A stretch of 56,167 nucleotides of DNA from Burkholderiales bacterium (GTDB lineage: Bacteria > Pseudomonadota > Gammaproteobacteria > Burkholderiales > Burkholderiaceae_E): NCBI GenBank assembly GCA_003818495.1, contig RPRK01000010.1:1-56167 (forward strand), in the 5' to 3' direction. Of this stretch, positions 37,580 through 47,416 are shown in pieces (position 1 is the stretch's first letter; every line of letters begins with the position of its first letter). The position numbers and the translations under genes were made by a program. A model generated the notes under the pieces. That model saw nothing but the letters and a program-made list of their open reading frames with translations, did no database searches and had not been told where the DNA came from.

Positions 37580-37598
37580 CGGTCGTCTCCGGTGTCGT

Positions 37599-38933
37599 TC
37601 ACATCAGGGAGAGGACCGCGCGTGCCGCCGCGACCTCGCCATGCATGAACTTTTCATGGTTGGCCTCGATCTCGTCGAGATCGTACAGGTAGTTGACCAT
37701 CATCCCGAACGATTGCTTCAGGCCCTTTCGGGACAGGTCGCCGGCGGCATTGATCCGCTGCAGACGCGCGCCGTTGTTCAGATGGAAACGCCCGACCGGG
37801 TCGGCTTCGGGCGCCTCGGTCGCCGTCCGGTGAACGAGGTAGTGCGCGCACAGCGCCGAGAGCGCCGCGCGGTCGGCCGCATCGTCGGCGGGCGCGACCG
37901 GCACGCCGCCGCCGGGCAGCGGCAGCAGGCCGGACAGGTCGGCTCCATGCCGGGCGCGCAAGCCGGCGAGGGCCTCCTGGAGTTCCCGCCGGTTCGCGGA
38001 CCGCATCCGCGGCGCCCCGAGCGACGCCGCCTCGACGCGGGTCAGCCAGCCCGCGAAGCCCGGGATCGGCGAGAGCGTGCAGAACGTGCGCAGTTTCGGG
38101 AACTCCGCCTGCAGCCGCTCGGCGACCTGCTTGATCAGGAAGTTGCCGAGGTTGATGCCCCGCAGCCCGGGCTGGCAGTTCGAGATCGAATAGAACACCG
38201 CGACCTTGAAGGTGCCCGGGTCCACCGTCGAGGGAACGGTGCGGTCGAGGAGCGGCGCGATCGCCCCGGGCATCGCCGGCAGCAGCGCGATCTCGACGAA
38301 GATCAGCGGCTCGTCGGGCAGCACCGGATGGAAGAACGCGAAGCAGCGCCGATCGGGCTCGAGCCGGCGGCGCAGGTCGCTCCAGCCGTCGATCTCGTGG
38401 ACCGCCTCGTGGTGGATGATCCGCTCGAGCAGCGCCGCGGGCGAACTCCAGTCGACCTGGACGAGCTTCAGGAACCCGGGGTTGAACCACGACGACAGCA
38501 GGTGCTGGAAGTCGGCGTCGACGGCCTTCAGCGACCGGTCCTGGCGGAGCCGGTCGAGCAGCCGGGAGCGCATCTGGACGATGCTCGCGGTGCCCCCGTC
38601 GGCCCGGTTGAGCCTGCGCAGCAGTTCCTGTCGAGGCGGCTCGGCCGCCCGCGCGAGCTTCACCAGGTTGTCCGGCGAGCGGCTCACCGCGTAGTTCTCG
38701 GCGAGCCTGAGCACCTCGCCCGGATCCGGGTCGAAATCGGCGGCGAGCACCTTGAAGAACCGGTGCATGCCTTCGGCGTCCAGGCGGCGCCAGCGCTCGA
38801 TCGCCGCGCCCGCCAGCGCCCGGCTGTTCGATTCGCCGCGCTCGGTCAGCAGCTGCCTGCAGGCGTGGGCGAGCTTCCACACGTCGTCGCGGTCGGCACT
38901 GTCGCGTCTGAGGGTCCGGATCACGTCGAGCAT
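37599..38933 (-). CDS. Malonyl-CoA decarboxylase
   Basis: 444 residues. It converts malonyl-CoA to acetyl-CoA and CO2. The all-helical N-terminal domain is followed by the acetyltransferase-like catalytic domain with FYSISNCQPGLRGINLGNFLIKQV and, near the C-terminus, RFHLNNGARLQRINAAGDLSRKGLKQS with MVNYLYDL, the most conserved family block. The ATG at 38933 has GGAGCGAGG five bases upstream and was preferred to an in-frame upstream start at 38972. With the synthetase it gives a malonate to acetyl-CoA route. Confidence 0.95.
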   Translation of the reverse strand: MLDVIRTLRRDSADRDDVWKLAHACRQLLTERGESNSRALAGAAIERWRRLDAEGMHRFFKVLAADFDPDPGEVLRLAENYAVSRSPDNLVKLARAAEPPRQELLRRLNRADGGTASIVQMRSRLLDRLRQDRSLKAVDADFQHLLSSWFNPGFLKLVQVDWSSPAALLERIIHHEAVHEIDGWSDLRRRLEPDRRCFAFFHPVLPDEPLIFVEIALLPAMPGAIAPLLDRTVPSTVDPGTFKVAVFYSISNCQPGLRGINLGNFLIKQVAERLQAEFPKLRTFCTLSPIPGFAGWLTRVEAASLGAPRMRSANRRELQEALAGLRARHGADLSGLLPLPGGGVPVAPADDAADRAALSALCAHYLVHRTATEAPEADPVGRFHLNNGARLQRINAAGDLSRKGLKQSFGMMVNYLYDLDEIEANHEKFMHGEVAAARAVLSLM

Positions 38934-38987
38934 CGTCGCCTCGCTCCGAGGAAGTGGGGCGGTCGCGGGCACCCTGCCCGCCCGCCG

Positions 38988-39737
38988 TCAGCCGAGCAGC
39001 AGGCCACCGTCGACCGGGATCGTCTGGCCGATCACATAGGCCGACAGCGGCGACGCGAGGAACAGCGCGACCCCTGCCATGTCCTGCGGCGTGCCGAGCC
39101 GTCCGAGCGGGATGCGCTGCAGCGCACCGGCGAGCCGATTCGGATCCTTCGTGGTGACCTCGGTCATCTTGGTGGCGACGAAGCCGGGCGCGATCCCGTT
39201 GACGCGCACGCCGTCCGCGGCCCAGGCGTCGCCCAGCGTCCGGACCAGGCCGACCGCGCCGGCCTTGGATGCCGCGTACGCCGGGTTGCCGCGGGTCGCA
39301 TGGAAGGCGGCGGTCGAGCTGACGACGATCGCGCTGCCGGACGCGGCCTTGAGCTTCGCGTGGAAGGCCATGCAGCAGGCCATCACGCTGGTCAGGTTCA
39401 CGTCGAGGACCGAGCGGAAGCCGGGCATCGCGTACTCGCCACGGCGGTATCTGACGATGCCCTGCGACAGCACCAGGACGTCGAGTCCGGTCACGGCCTC
39501 TGCCGCCCGGGCGACCGCGGCGTCGTCCGCGACGTCCACCTGCGCATAGTCGAGCCCCGAGAGGTCCGAGCCGGGCTCGTCCGAATAGTCGGCCGCCGCC
39601 GTGCGGGTGCCCCAGACGGCGACGGTCGCGCCCCGCGCCAGGAAGGCACGGGCGATGCCGTTGCCGATGCCGGACGAGCCGCCCACGACGAGGACGCGGC
39701 GGCCGGTGAAGTCGAGGGGATCGAACGGATCGGACAT
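38988..39737 (-). CDS. Short-chain dehydrogenase/reductase
   Basis: 249 residues, a classical SDR: cofactor motif VVGGSSGIGNGIA at 17-29, Ser141 and Tyr154-x3-Lys158 (NPAYAASKAG) as the catalytic set, PGFVATKMTEVT after it, and VDGGLLLG at the C-terminus. The G-S-S-G-I-G motif and small size fit 3-oxoacyl-ACP-reductase-like or polyol dehydrogenases. It is the first gene of the malonate operon in transcription order, 54 bp before malonyl-CoA decarboxylase, and 73 bp after lgt. Substrate unknown; a link with malonate is only positional. Confidence 0.9.
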   Translation of the reverse strand: MSDPFDPLDFTGRRVLVVGGSSGIGNGIARAFLARGATVAVWGTRTAAADYSDEPGSDLSGLDYAQVDVADDAAVARAAEAVTGLDVLVLSQGIVRYRRGEYAMPGFRSVLDVNLTSVMACCMAFHAKLKAASGSAIVVSSTAAFHATRGNPAYAASKAGAVGLVRTLGDAWAADGVRVNGIAPGFVATKMTEVTTKDPNRLAGALQRIPLGRLGTPQDMAGVALFLASPLSAYVIGQTIPVDGGLLLG

Positions 39738-39810
39738 GGTGTCGGGGACAGTCGGAGGGCGTCGAAACGGCGCGGGTCGGCGCGGGTCGGTCGGGTCGGC
39801 CGGCGCGAGG

Positions 39811-40629
39811 TCAGCGGTCCGCCGGCGGCACCGCGACGTGCGCCGGCGGCGCGCTGCGCAGCATCAGCCACAGACCCGCCGCCACCATCGGCAGCGACAG
39901 CAGCTGGCCCATCGTCAGGCCGCCCGCGAGCAGCCCGAGGAAGGCATCGGGTTCCCGGGCGAACTCGGCGAGGAACCTCAGCAGGCCATAGCCGATCAGG
40001 AACAGGCCCGAGACACGTCCGATCGGCCGAGGCCGCGACGAGAACCACCACACCACCGCGAACAGCAGCAGCCCCTCTCCGGCGAACTGGTAGAGCTGCG
40101 ACGGATGCCGCGGCACGGTGGTGCCGGACTGCGGGAAGACCATCGCCCACGGCAGGTCGGTGGCCCGGCCCCAGAGCTCGCCGTTGATGAAGTTCCCCAT
40201 CCGGCCGGTGGCCAGCCCGATCGGGACCAGCGGCGCGACGAAGTCCATCAGCGTCAGGAACGGCAGTCCGCGTCGGCGCGCGAACCATGCGCACGCCACC
40301 AGCACGCCCACCAGCCCGCCGTGGAAGGACATGCCGCCCTGCCAGACCGCGAGGATCTCGAGCGGATGCTGCAGGTAGTAGGCCGGCTTGTAGAAGAGGA
40401 CGTAGCCCAGGCGACCGCCGAGCACGACGCCGAGCACGCCGTGGAAGAGCAGGTCCTCGACGTCGGAGGGCCGCAGGCCGGTTCCCGGCCCGTAGTGGGT
40501 GCGGCTCACCCGCCATCGGCCGAGCAGGTAGAACGCACCGAAGGCCACGAGATACATCAGCCCGTACCAGCGGATGGCCAGCGGACCGAGTTGCAGCGCG
40601 ATCGGATCGAAATCGGGATGGGTCAGCAT
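39811..40629 (-). CDS. lgt: Prolipoprotein diacylglyceryl transferase
   Basis: 272 residues, seven hydrophobic helices. The Lgt signature [24 protein letters not shown] lies near 142-165, with the conserved [11 protein letters not shown] near 97-107 and RHPSQLYQ near 174. It transfers diacylglycerol from phosphatidylglycerol to the lipobox Cys of prolipoproteins such as BamE encoded in this window, in the inner membrane. Short GGTCGG repeats fill part of the gap to the SDR gene. Confidence 0.97.
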   Translation of the reverse strand: MLTHPDFDPIALQLGPLAIRWYGLMYLVAFGAFYLLGRWRVSRTHYGPGTGLRPSDVEDLLFHGVLGVVLGGRLGYVLFYKPAYYLQHPLEILAVWQGGMSFHGGLVGVLVACAWFARRRGLPFLTLMDFVAPLVPIGLATGRMGNFINGELWGRATDLPWAMVFPQSGTTVPRHPSQLYQFAGEGLLLFAVVWWFSSRPRPIGRVSGLFLIGYGLLRFLAEFAREPDAFLGLLAGGLTMGQLLSLPMVAAGLWLMLRSAPPAHVAVPPADR

Positions 40630-40725
40630 CGACGAGGGCGCGTCGGACGCGCCCGGCGCAGGGGCACGGGACGCCGCATTGTCACACGACTCGCGGGCGG
40701 GCCCGTGCGCCGCCCGACGCCGCGC

Positions 40726-43590
40726 TCAGGCGTCGGCCGGGTGATCCTGGCGCACCCTGTCCGGCGGGCCGCCGAGCGCGTCGATGACGCGCGCGACGTC
40801 GAGCGGTTTGACCCAGTAGTCGTCGAACCCCAGCGCCCGCGCCCGTGCGATGCTCTCGCCATTGGCATCCGCCGACACGAGGACGATCCTCAGGTCCGCC
40901 CACCGCGGATCCAGCTTGAGGCGCCGCTGGACCTCGAGCCCGTCGATCCCGGGCAGGTCATGGTCGAGCAGCAGGAGATCGGGATCGAAGCCGGCGATCG
41001 TCTCGAGCGCCTCCTCCCCGCTCTCGACGACCTCCATCGTCACGCCGTCCACCTGCCGCGCGATCTGCGCCATCAGCAGGCCGTTGAGCCGGTTGTCCTC
41101 GACGTACATCACCCGGCGCGGGGGCCTCTGCGGCGGCGGCCGCAAGGGCTCGACGGTCGGCTGGCGCGCGGCGGGCTCGGGCGCGAAGGCCGGTGCGGCG
41201 GGCAGGTGCACGGTGAAGCGGGTCCCGCGCCCGGGCTCGCTGTCGACGACGATCGAGCCGCCCATCGCCTGGGTCAGCCCCTGCGCGATCGACAGCCCGA
41301 GTCCGAGCCCCTCGGGATGCGCGCCTTCTGCATGCGCGAGCCGCTCGAAGGGCCGGAACACCCGGGACACCTCGTCGGGCGTGAGGCCCGGCCCGGTGTC
41401 GATCACCGAGATCTGCGCGAATCCGTCGCCGGGGTCCCCCTCGGCCTCGAGGCGCACCCGCCCCTGCGGCCGGTTGTACTTGACCGCGTTGGAGGCGAGG
41501 TTCAGGAGGATCTGGCGCAGCCGCGTCGCATCGGCCATCACCCTCAGGCCCTCGGGAACCCGGCCGCCCTCGAGCGCGATGCCGTGTCCGGCCGCCTGCG
41601 GCGCGATCATCCGAAGGCAGTCTCGCACGACGGCCGCGACCGGAACAGGTTCGCTGCGGATGGAGAGCCGGCCGGCCTCGACCTGAGACATGTCGAGCAG
41701 GTCGTCCAGGAGGGCCGCGAGGTGTTCGCTCGCCGTGACGACGTGACCGACCATGGTCTGCCGCGAGGACGCGCCCTCTCCCGCCTCGCGCTGCATCACC
41801 TGGGCGAGTCCGCGGATCGCGTTGAGCGGCGTCCGCAGTTCATGACCGACCCGCGAGAGGAACTCCGACTTGGCGCGGTTCGCGAGTTCGGCCGCCGACT
41901 TCAGCCGCTCGGCCTCCTCGGCCCGGCGCAGCGCCGTGACGTCGCGACGCACCGCGACGAGCCGCCGCGGCCGCTCGGGCGTGGCGGTCTCCAGCGCGAC
42001 CGCGATCGACAGCCGGCGCGGCTCGACGGGCACGTCGATCGACACCTCCTCGCGCAGCACCGCGAGGCGCCCCTCCCAGACGGCCCGAAGTCCCCGTCGC
42101 AACCGCTCCCGATCGGTCTCGACGACGCGTGCGAGCCAGTCGTCGACCACTCCCGAGAGCCGCGGCACCGGATCGCCCGCAGGGGCCTCGCCGACCATGC
42201 GGAAGGCGCCCGTGTCGAGATCGGCCTCCCAGATCGTGAGCCCGGCGGCCGACAGCGCGAGCGTCAGACGGTGCGCGCCGTCCATGGCGGCCCGATGTTC
42301 CGCGCGGATCGCGGTGACGTCGGGCCCGGTGGTGACGCAGCTGCCGTCCGACAGCACCACGTCGCGCAGCAGGTAGTCGCGACCGGCACGCCGCACCTCG
42401 ATGGGACCCGGTCGGGTGCCCCGCCGTACGGTCCGTTCCGCCAGCCACTCCGCTTCGCGGCCCAGCGCGTTCTCGATCACGCCCTGGTCGAGGTGCTGCA
42501 TGACCAGATCGTCCCAGCGCTCCGGCAGCGGCTTGTCGCCGAGCTGGTTCAGCACCCGCCAGCGCGCATTCGCGAGCACGATCCGACCACCCGGGTCGGT
42601 CATCACGAACGGCTCGTCGATCGCCTCGATCGCCTCCGCGAGCCTGCGGTCCGCCAGGGCGGCCAGCCGCGCGGCGGCATGCGCCGCGGTCTCGTCTCGG
42701 GACACGCCGCGATACCCGACGAAGCCGCCGTCGGCGTCCCGGACCGGCACGCCGCTCTTGACGATCACCCTCGAGCCGTCGATGCCGTCGCGGCGGACGT
42801 GCAGGCCGCGGAACGGCGCGTGGGCCCGGATCGCAGCGAGCGCGCGCGCGTTGTGCTCGCGCACCTCCGTGCCGTCGTCGAGGAGGCCTTCGATCATCAG
42901 GTGGCCACGGTAGGCGGCCGCCTGCACGCCGAGCACCCGCTCGACGTTGTCCGAGACCCACGAGACCCGCAGCCCCGCGGTCTCCCACAGCCAGTCGCCC
43001 GAGGAGACCAGGAAGTCGGCGAGCCTCGCGTGAGCGAGCGCCCCCGCGGCCGAGCCCTCGTGACGCAGCAGCTGGTCGACGACCAGCCCGGCGATCCGCT
43101 CGAGCGCCGAGCGATCGCGCGCGGACAGGCTGCGCGGCCGGCTGTCGATCACGCACAGCGTGCCCACCGACCGGCCGTGCACCCGCAGCGGCACGCCGGC
43201 ATAGAAGCGGATGAACGGGTCTCCCCGGACCAGCGGATTGGCCTCGAACCGCGGATCGGCCAGCGCATCCTCGACCAGGAACAGGCCGTCCTGGGCGATC
43301 GCATGGGCACAGAACGCGTCCTCGCGCGGCGTCTGGCACGCCGACATGCCGACCCGGGACTTGAACCACTGCCGGGTACGGTCGACGAGGCTGACGAGCG
43401 CGATCGGGGTGTCGAGCACGTCCGCGGCCAGCCGCGTCAGCTGATCGAACGCCGGATCCGCAGCGGTGTCCAGAATGCCGAGCCCTCGCAGCACTGCGAG
43501 GCGTTCGGCTTCGTCGGACGGGATCGGCGGGAGCACGGCGAGGGCGCGATCGGGAACGGGATGGTTCGGAAGGTGACCGGACTCTGACAC
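40726..43590 (-). CDS. Hybrid sensor histidine kinase (GAF-PAS-HisKA-HATPase-REC)
   Basis: 954 residues from the GTG at 43590; an in-frame GTG at 43716 would add 42 atypical residues. No membrane helices are seen, so it is cytoplasmic. Order: GAF (about 40-175, beginning EAERLAVLRGLGILDTAADP), PAS-like modules (about 190-300, 315-425 and 435-555), HisKA with His583 (VGHELRTPLNAIRG), HATPase (NLASNAVKYN near 697-706, DTGPGLTPDE, GLGLGLSIAQ), and a C-terminal receiver with Asp876 (LLLLDHDLPGIDG) and Lys in WVKPLD. The receiver may pass the phosphate to an Hpt protein; no separate regulator gene is adjacent. The signal is unknown. Confidence 0.9.
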   Translation of the reverse strand: MSESGHLPNHPVPDRALAVLPPIPSDEAERLAVLRGLGILDTAADPAFDQLTRLAADVLDTPIALVSLVDRTRQWFKSRVGMSACQTPREDAFCAHAIAQDGLFLVEDALADPRFEANPLVRGDPFIRFYAGVPLRVHGRSVGTLCVIDSRPRSLSARDRSALERIAGLVVDQLLRHEGSAAGALAHARLADFLVSSGDWLWETAGLRVSWVSDNVERVLGVQAAAYRGHLMIEGLLDDGTEVREHNARALAAIRAHAPFRGLHVRRDGIDGSRVIVKSGVPVRDADGGFVGYRGVSRDETAAHAAARLAALADRRLAEAIEAIDEPFVMTDPGGRIVLANARWRVLNQLGDKPLPERWDDLVMQHLDQGVIENALGREAEWLAERTVRRGTRPGPIEVRRAGRDYLLRDVVLSDGSCVTTGPDVTAIRAEHRAAMDGAHRLTLALSAAGLTIWEADLDTGAFRMVGEAPAGDPVPRLSGVVDDWLARVVETDRERLRRGLRAVWEGRLAVLREEVSIDVPVEPRRLSIAVALETATPERPRRLVAVRRDVTALRRAEEAERLKSAAELANRAKSEFLSRVGHELRTPLNAIRGLAQVMQREAGEGASSRQTMVGHVVTASEHLAALLDDLLDMSQVEAGRLSIRSEPVPVAAVVRDCLRMIAPQAAGHGIALEGGRVPEGLRVMADATRLRQILLNLASNAVKYNRPQGRVRLEAEGDPGDGFAQISVIDTGPGLTPDEVSRVFRPFERLAHAEGAHPEGLGLGLSIAQGLTQAMGGSIVVDSEPGRGTRFTVHLPAAPAFAPEPAARQPTVEPLRPPPQRPPRRVMYVEDNRLNGLLMAQIARQVDGVTMEVVESGEEALETIAGFDPDLLLLDHDLPGIDGLEVQRRLKLDPRWADLRIVLVSADANGESIARARALGFDDYWVKPLDVARVIDALGGPPDRVRQDHPADA

Positions 43591-43725
43591 GGCCGAGCTG
43601 CCAAGGGAATGACTCGCCCGCCGGACTTGTGGGCAATCAGCCCATTCGTGCGGGTTTTCCGAGGGGGGCACGGCAGGAACCGCGAGGGCCGGTCGACCTC
43701 CGGAGCGAGTCACCACGGCTGCGCG

Positions 43726-44658
43726 TCACCCCGCGTCCGCCCAATGGGCCACGAACCGTGCGAGCGCCGGCGACGGGTCGTCCGCGCGCCAGGCGAGGCC
43801 GACCTCGATGCGGGCCGCGCGACCGGCCGGTGCCCGGTAGACGACGCCCTTGCGCTGCAGGTTGCGCAGGCTGGCAGGCACCACTGCCATGCCCAGTCCG
43901 GCGGCGACCAGGCTGACGATGGTCTGCATCTGGATCGCCTCCTGGCCGATCACCGGCGTCAGACCCGCTCGCGCGAACAGGCCCAGGATCTCGTCGTGCA
44001 GCGCGGGCGCCTTGTCCCGGGGGAACAGCAGCAGCGGCAGGTCGGCGACGCTGGCGAGGCGAAGCGGCCGGCCGGCCGCGCCCCGCGCCCCCGGATGCGC
44101 GGCCGGGAGCGCGAGCAGCAGCGGCTCTCGAAGCACCCGCCGCCACGCCAGGCCGCGATGGGGAACCGGCGGCAGGGCGAACCCCGCATCGAGTTCGCCA
44201 TCGCGCAGCGCGTCGAACTGGGCATCGCTGGTCATCTCCCGCAGCACGAGCCCGATGCCGGGGTGCCGCAGTCGGAACTCGCGCACGCCGCCGGGCAGGA
44301 AGCTGTACTCGGCGGGCGTGACGAATCCGATCCGCAGCGCGCCGACCTCCCCGCGTGCGGTCGCCCTCACCCGGCCGAGCATGTCGGCGAAGCGCGGGAA
44401 GAACGCGTCGAGCTCGCGCGCGAGCGCCGCGCCCGCGGGCGTCGGCACGACACCGTCCCGGCGGCGCTCGAGGAGCGTCACCCCGAGCCGGGCCTCGAGC
44501 CCTCGCACCGACACCGACAGCGGCGGCTGGGACATCGACAGCCGGGCCGCCGCCCGGCCGACATGCCCCTCGTCGACGACCGTCCGGAAGTAACCGAGCG
44601 CGCGCAGGTCGATGCCCTGCAGGTCGGGCGGAAGCTGGGGCAGCGATACTCTTTTCAT
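43726..44658 (-). CDS. LysR-family transcriptional regulator
   Basis: 310 residues. The HTH lies at about 15-75 ([38 protein letters not shown]), followed by the periplasmic-binding-like effector domain ([18 protein letters not shown] onward). It is divergent from ilvD, and a dyad covering its own start codon (44657-44682) fits a LysR site. A role in controlling ilvD and itself is likely from this arrangement; the effector is unknown. Confidence 0.93.
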   Translation of the reverse strand: MKRVSLPQLPPDLQGIDLRALGYFRTVVDEGHVGRAAARLSMSQPPLSVSVRGLEARLGVTLLERRRDGVVPTPAGAALARELDAFFPRFADMLGRVRATARGEVGALRIGFVTPAEYSFLPGGVREFRLRHPGIGLVLREMTSDAQFDALRDGELDAGFALPPVPHRGLAWRRVLREPLLLALPAAHPGARGAAGRPLRLASVADLPLLLFPRDKAPALHDEILGLFARAGLTPVIGQEAIQMQTIVSLVAAGLGMAVVPASLRNLQRKGVVYRAPAGRAARIEVGLAWRADDPSPALARFVAHWADAG

Positions 44659-44682
44659 ATGGGAGCAGTGTCTTCCCAATAT
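44657..44682. promoter_or_regulatory. LysR-type dyad between lysR and ilvD
   Basis: ATATGGGA (44657-44664) and TCCCAATAT (44674-44682) form an inverted repeat that overlaps the lysR start codon and ends at the -35 of the ilvD promoter. LysR sites are usually interrupted dyads of this type. TAAAAT (44681-44686, minus strand) may be the lysR -10 box, so the regulator could repress itself while touching ilvD's polymerase site. Confidence 0.55.
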
Positions 44683-44711
44683 TTTACGTTCCGGTCCGGG
44701 CGACGTACCAT
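44683..44711 (+). promoter_or_regulatory. ilvD promoter
   Basis: TTTACG (44683-44688) and TACCAT (44706-44711) with a 17-bp spacer; predicted start near 44718, about 48 nt before the ilvD ATG. The -35 box abuts the LysR-type dyad, the usual place for an activator. Confidence 0.5.
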
Positions 44712-44765
44712 CGGCCCCCTCCGCGCCTGCCCGGGCGCCACGACCCAACGAACCGGAGACCCGCG

Positions 44766-46451
44766 ATGACCGCGAACCGCCGCTCCCGCAACATCACCGA
44801 AGGCGTCGCCCGCGCCCCGAACCGTTCGATGTACTACGCGATGGGCTACCAGAAGTCCGACTTCGCGAATCCGATGATCGGCATCGCCAACGGGCACTCG
44901 ACGATCACCCCCTGCAATTCCGGCCTGCAGCCGCTGGCCGACGCAGCCGTGGCAGCGGTCAAGGCGGCGGGCGGCAACCCGCAGACCTTCGGCACGCCGA
45001 CGATCTCCGACGGCATGTCGATGGGCACCGAGGGCATGAAGTACTCGCTGATCTCGCGCGAGGTCATCGCCGATTGCGTCGAGACCGCCGTGCAGGGCCA
45101 GTGGATGGACGGCGTGCTGGTGCTGGGCGGCTGCGACAAGAACATGCCCGGTGGCATGATCGGCATCGTCCGCGCGAACGTGCCGGCGATCTACGTCTAC
45201 GGCGGCACGATCAAGCCCGGCCACTGGAAGGGCAAGGACCTGACGATCGTCTCGATCTTCGAGGCCGTCGGCGAGTTCTCGCGAGGCCGGATGAGCGAGG
45301 AGGACTTCGAGGGCATCGAGAAGAACTCGGTCCCGGGCACCGGCTCCTGCGGCGGCATGTACACCGCCAACACCATGTCCTCGTCCTTCGAGGCGCTGGG
45401 CATGAGCCTGCTCGGTTCCTCGACGATGGCCAATCCGGACGCCGAGAAGCTCGACTCCACCGCCGAGTCCGCGCGCGTGCTGGTCGAGGCGGTGCGCAAG
45501 AACCTTCGCCCGCTCGACATCGTCACGAAGAAGTCGATCGAGAACGCCGTCGCGCTGATCATGGCCACCGGCGGCTCGACCAATGCGGTGCTGCACTACC
45601 TGGCGATCGCGCACTCGGCCGGAATCGACTGGACCATCGACGACTTCGAGCGCATGCGCAAGCGCGTGCCCGTGATCTGCGACCTCAAGCCGTCGGGGCA
45701 GTATGTCGCCACCGACCTGCACGCCGCCGGCGGCATCCCGCAGGTGATGAAGCTGCTGCTCGACGCCGGTCTGATGCATGGCGACTGCATGACCATCACC
45801 GGGCGCACCATCGCCGAGGAACTCGCGAACGTCCCGTCGGTGCCGCGTGCGGACCAGAAGGTGATCTTCCCGATCGACAAGGCGCTGTACGAGCACGGGC
45901 ACCTCGCGATCCTCAAGGGCAACCTGTCGCCCGAGGGCGCGGTCGCCAAGATCACCGGCCTGAAGAACCCGGTCCTGACCGGCCCGGCGCGCGTCTTCGA
46001 CGACGAGCAATCGGCGCTCGCCGCGATCATGGGCGACAAGATCAAGGCCGGCGACGTGCTGGTCCTGCGTTACCTCGGCCCCAAGGGCGCGCCGGGCATG
46101 CCCGAGATGCTCGCACCGACCTCCGCCATCATCGGCGCGGGTCTGGGCGAGTCGGTCGCGCTGATCACGGACGGGCGGTTCTCGGGCGGCACCTGGGGCA
46201 TGGTGGTCGGCCACGTCGCGCCGGAGGCGGCCGCCGGAGGCCTGATCGGGCTGGTTCAGGAAGGGGATCCGATCACCGTCGACGCCTACAAGCTGCTGCT
46301 GCAGCTGGACGTCGACGAGGCCGAGATCGCGCGGCGCCGTGCGCAGTGGAAGGCCCCCGCGCCGCGCTACACACGGGGCGTCCTGGCGAAGTTCGCGAAG
46401 CTCGCCTCGAGCGCGAGCCGCGGCGCGGTCACCGACGCCTTCGACGACTGA
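44766..46451 (+). CDS. ilvD: Dihydroxy-acid dehydratase
   Basis: 561 residues, the short IlvD form typical of Burkholderiales and cyanobacteria. It dehydrates dihydroxy acids in the valine/leucine/isoleucine pathway with an iron-sulfur cluster. The cluster ligands are visible as Cys in [10 protein letters not shown] (about 57), [10 protein letters not shown] and [15 protein letters not shown], and the catalytic region as [19 protein letters not shown] near the C-terminus. GGAG seven bases upstream supports the ATG at 44766. Divergent from a LysR gene that probably controls it. Confidence 0.97.
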   Translation: MTANRRSRNITEGVARAPNRSMYYAMGYQKSDFANPMIGIANGHSTITPCNSGLQPLADAAVAAVKAAGGNPQTFGTPTISDGMSMGTEGMKYSLISREVIADCVETAVQGQWMDGVLVLGGCDKNMPGGMIGIVRANVPAIYVYGGTIKPGHWKGKDLTIVSIFEAVGEFSRGRMSEEDFEGIEKNSVPGTGSCGGMYTANTMSSSFEALGMSLLGSSTMANPDAEKLDSTAESARVLVEAVRKNLRPLDIVTKKSIENAVALIMATGGSTNAVLHYLAIAHSAGIDWTIDDFERMRKRVPVICDLKPSGQYVATDLHAAGGIPQVMKLLLDAGLMHGDCMTITGRTIAEELANVPSVPRADQKVIFPIDKALYEHGHLAILKGNLSPEGAVAKITGLKNPVLTGPARVFDDEQSALAAIMGDKIKAGDVLVLRYLGPKGAPGMPEMLAPTSAIIGAGLGESVALITDGRFSGGTWGMVVGHVAPEAAAGGLIGLVQEGDPITVDAYKLLLQLDVDEAEIARRRAQWKAPAPRYTRGVLAKFAKLASSASRGAVTDAFDD

Positions 46452-46456
46452 CGGAC

Positions 46457-46486
46457 CCGGGCGGCCGCCTTCCGACGACCGCCCGG
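46457..46486. terminator. Stem-loop after ilvD
   Basis: CCGGGCGG (46457-46464) pairs with CCGCCCGG (46479-46486) across a 14-base loop, five bases after the ilvD stop. No T-run follows, so it is not a classical Rho-independent terminator. Confidence 0.35.
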
Positions 46487-46539
46487 CGACCGAGACGCCG
46501 CCGCTCCGGCCTGCTCCAGGGTCGTCCGGGGTGGCGGCC

Positions 46540-46779
46540 TCAGCGCCGGGGAGGCGCCTTCTGGGGGAACTGCGCGGCGACGCGCTCCTTGCGCCGCTTC
46601 TCCCATTCCGCCGCCTCGATCTGGCGCTTGTCCTGACCGAAGATCCGCTCGAAGGTCTCGAACCAGGCGAAGCACAGCACCAGGGGCGCCAGCACCCACC
46701 ACCACGACAGGTCCGCGAACGGACCGACCTCGAGCCACCGCAGCAGCACGAGCAGCACGCCGATCCAGAGAAGAGGCAT
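46540..46779 (-). CDS. Small Trp-rich membrane protein (TIGR04438-like)
   Basis: 79 residues. Two hydrophobic segments (LLWIGVLLVLLRWL and WWWVLAPLVLCFAWF) flank a short polar loop with PFADLSWWW, and the tail is highly basic (DKRQIEAAEWEKRRKERVAA). The size, the Trp cluster and the basic tail match the small Trp-rich protein family known almost only from Burkholderiales, of unknown function. TTGACC (46859-46864) and TGGCAT (46836-46841), 17 bp apart on the minus strand, may be its promoter. Convergent with ilvD. Confidence 0.85.
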   Translation of the reverse strand: MPLLWIGVLLVLLRWLEVGPFADLSWWWVLAPLVLCFAWFETFERIFGQDKRQIEAAEWEKRRKERVAAQFPQKAPPRR

Positions 46780-46952
46780 CGCGTCGATTCCAGGGGCGAA
46801 ACCCGCAGCGTCGTCGACCGGCGCGGCCCGCGTCCATGCCAGGCGGCCGGGCGGCCCGGGTCAACGCACGAACGGACGGAACCGTTAGAATCGGAGGGCC
46901 CCAGGGCCGACGCCCGTCCCCCCGCCCATCATCGCACTACCCCGGAGATCGA

Positions 46953-47267
46953 ATGAACCGCACTCTGCTCGTCACCCTGTCGTCGGTCGCCGCGCTGCTG
47001 GCCGTCGCGCCTGCGCACGCCAGCCTCGACCTGGCCAAGGCGAAGAACTGCACCGCCTGCCACGCCGTCGACAAGAAGCTGATCGGGCCTTCGTACAAGG
47101 ACGTGGCCGCCAAGTACGCCACCGACAAGGACGGCCCGGCCAAGCTGGCCAAGAAGGTGCGCGAGGGCGGCGTGGGTGCCTGGGGTCAGATCCCGATGCC
47201 CGCGAACCCGCAGGTCAACGCCGACGAGGCCGCCGCGCTGGTCAAGTGGATCCTCACCCAGAAATAA
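46953..47267 (+). CDS. Small class I cytochrome c (c551/c552 type)
   Basis: 104 residues with a clear signal peptide (MNRTLLVTLSSVAALLAVAPAHA). The heme motif CTACH is at 33-37, and Met82 in GQIPMPANP is the likely sixth ligand, followed by the C-terminal helix AAALVKWILTQK. It is a periplasmic electron carrier of the cytochrome c551/c552 type. CGGAG lies just before the ATG, a TAGAAT at 46886-46891 may be the -10 box, and a Rho-independent terminator follows, so it is a single-gene unit. Confidence 0.95.
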   Translation: MNRTLLVTLSSVAALLAVAPAHASLDLAKAKNCTACHAVDKKLIGPSYKDVAAKYATDKDGPAKLAKKVREGGVGAWGQIPMPANPQVNADEAAALVKWILTQK

Positions 47268-47287
47268 GCCGGCCTCGCCTCACCCGG

Positions 47288-47312
47288 ACGGGCGCCTGCG
47301 GGCGCCCGTTTG
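47288..47312 (+). terminator. Rho-independent terminator of the cytochrome c gene
   Basis: ACGGGCGCC (47288-47296) and GGCGCCCGT (47301-47309) form a 9-bp stem with a four-base loop, followed by a short TTTG. The T-run is weak but the stem is strong and lies 20 bp after the stop codon. Confidence 0.65.
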
Positions 47313-47416
47313 CATTTGTGCAACAGGGGTCGGTCGGCCTCGCCGTCCGTCCGCGGACAGGTTCCGTCGATCCCGGACGCATGCGGGCGCAGGGCATCGG
47401 GGGCTAGATTTGCATG

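Noticed and set aside
39772-39806. GGTCGG-rich short repeats between the SDR gene and lgt
   Set aside because: Imperfect and short; such runs are expected by chance at this GC content.
39601-43587. A 1,328-codon open frame on the + strand
   Set aside because: Antisense to lgt and the hybrid kinase; composition is that of a shadow frame and no motif is seen, while the opposite strand has clear Lgt and kinase motifs.
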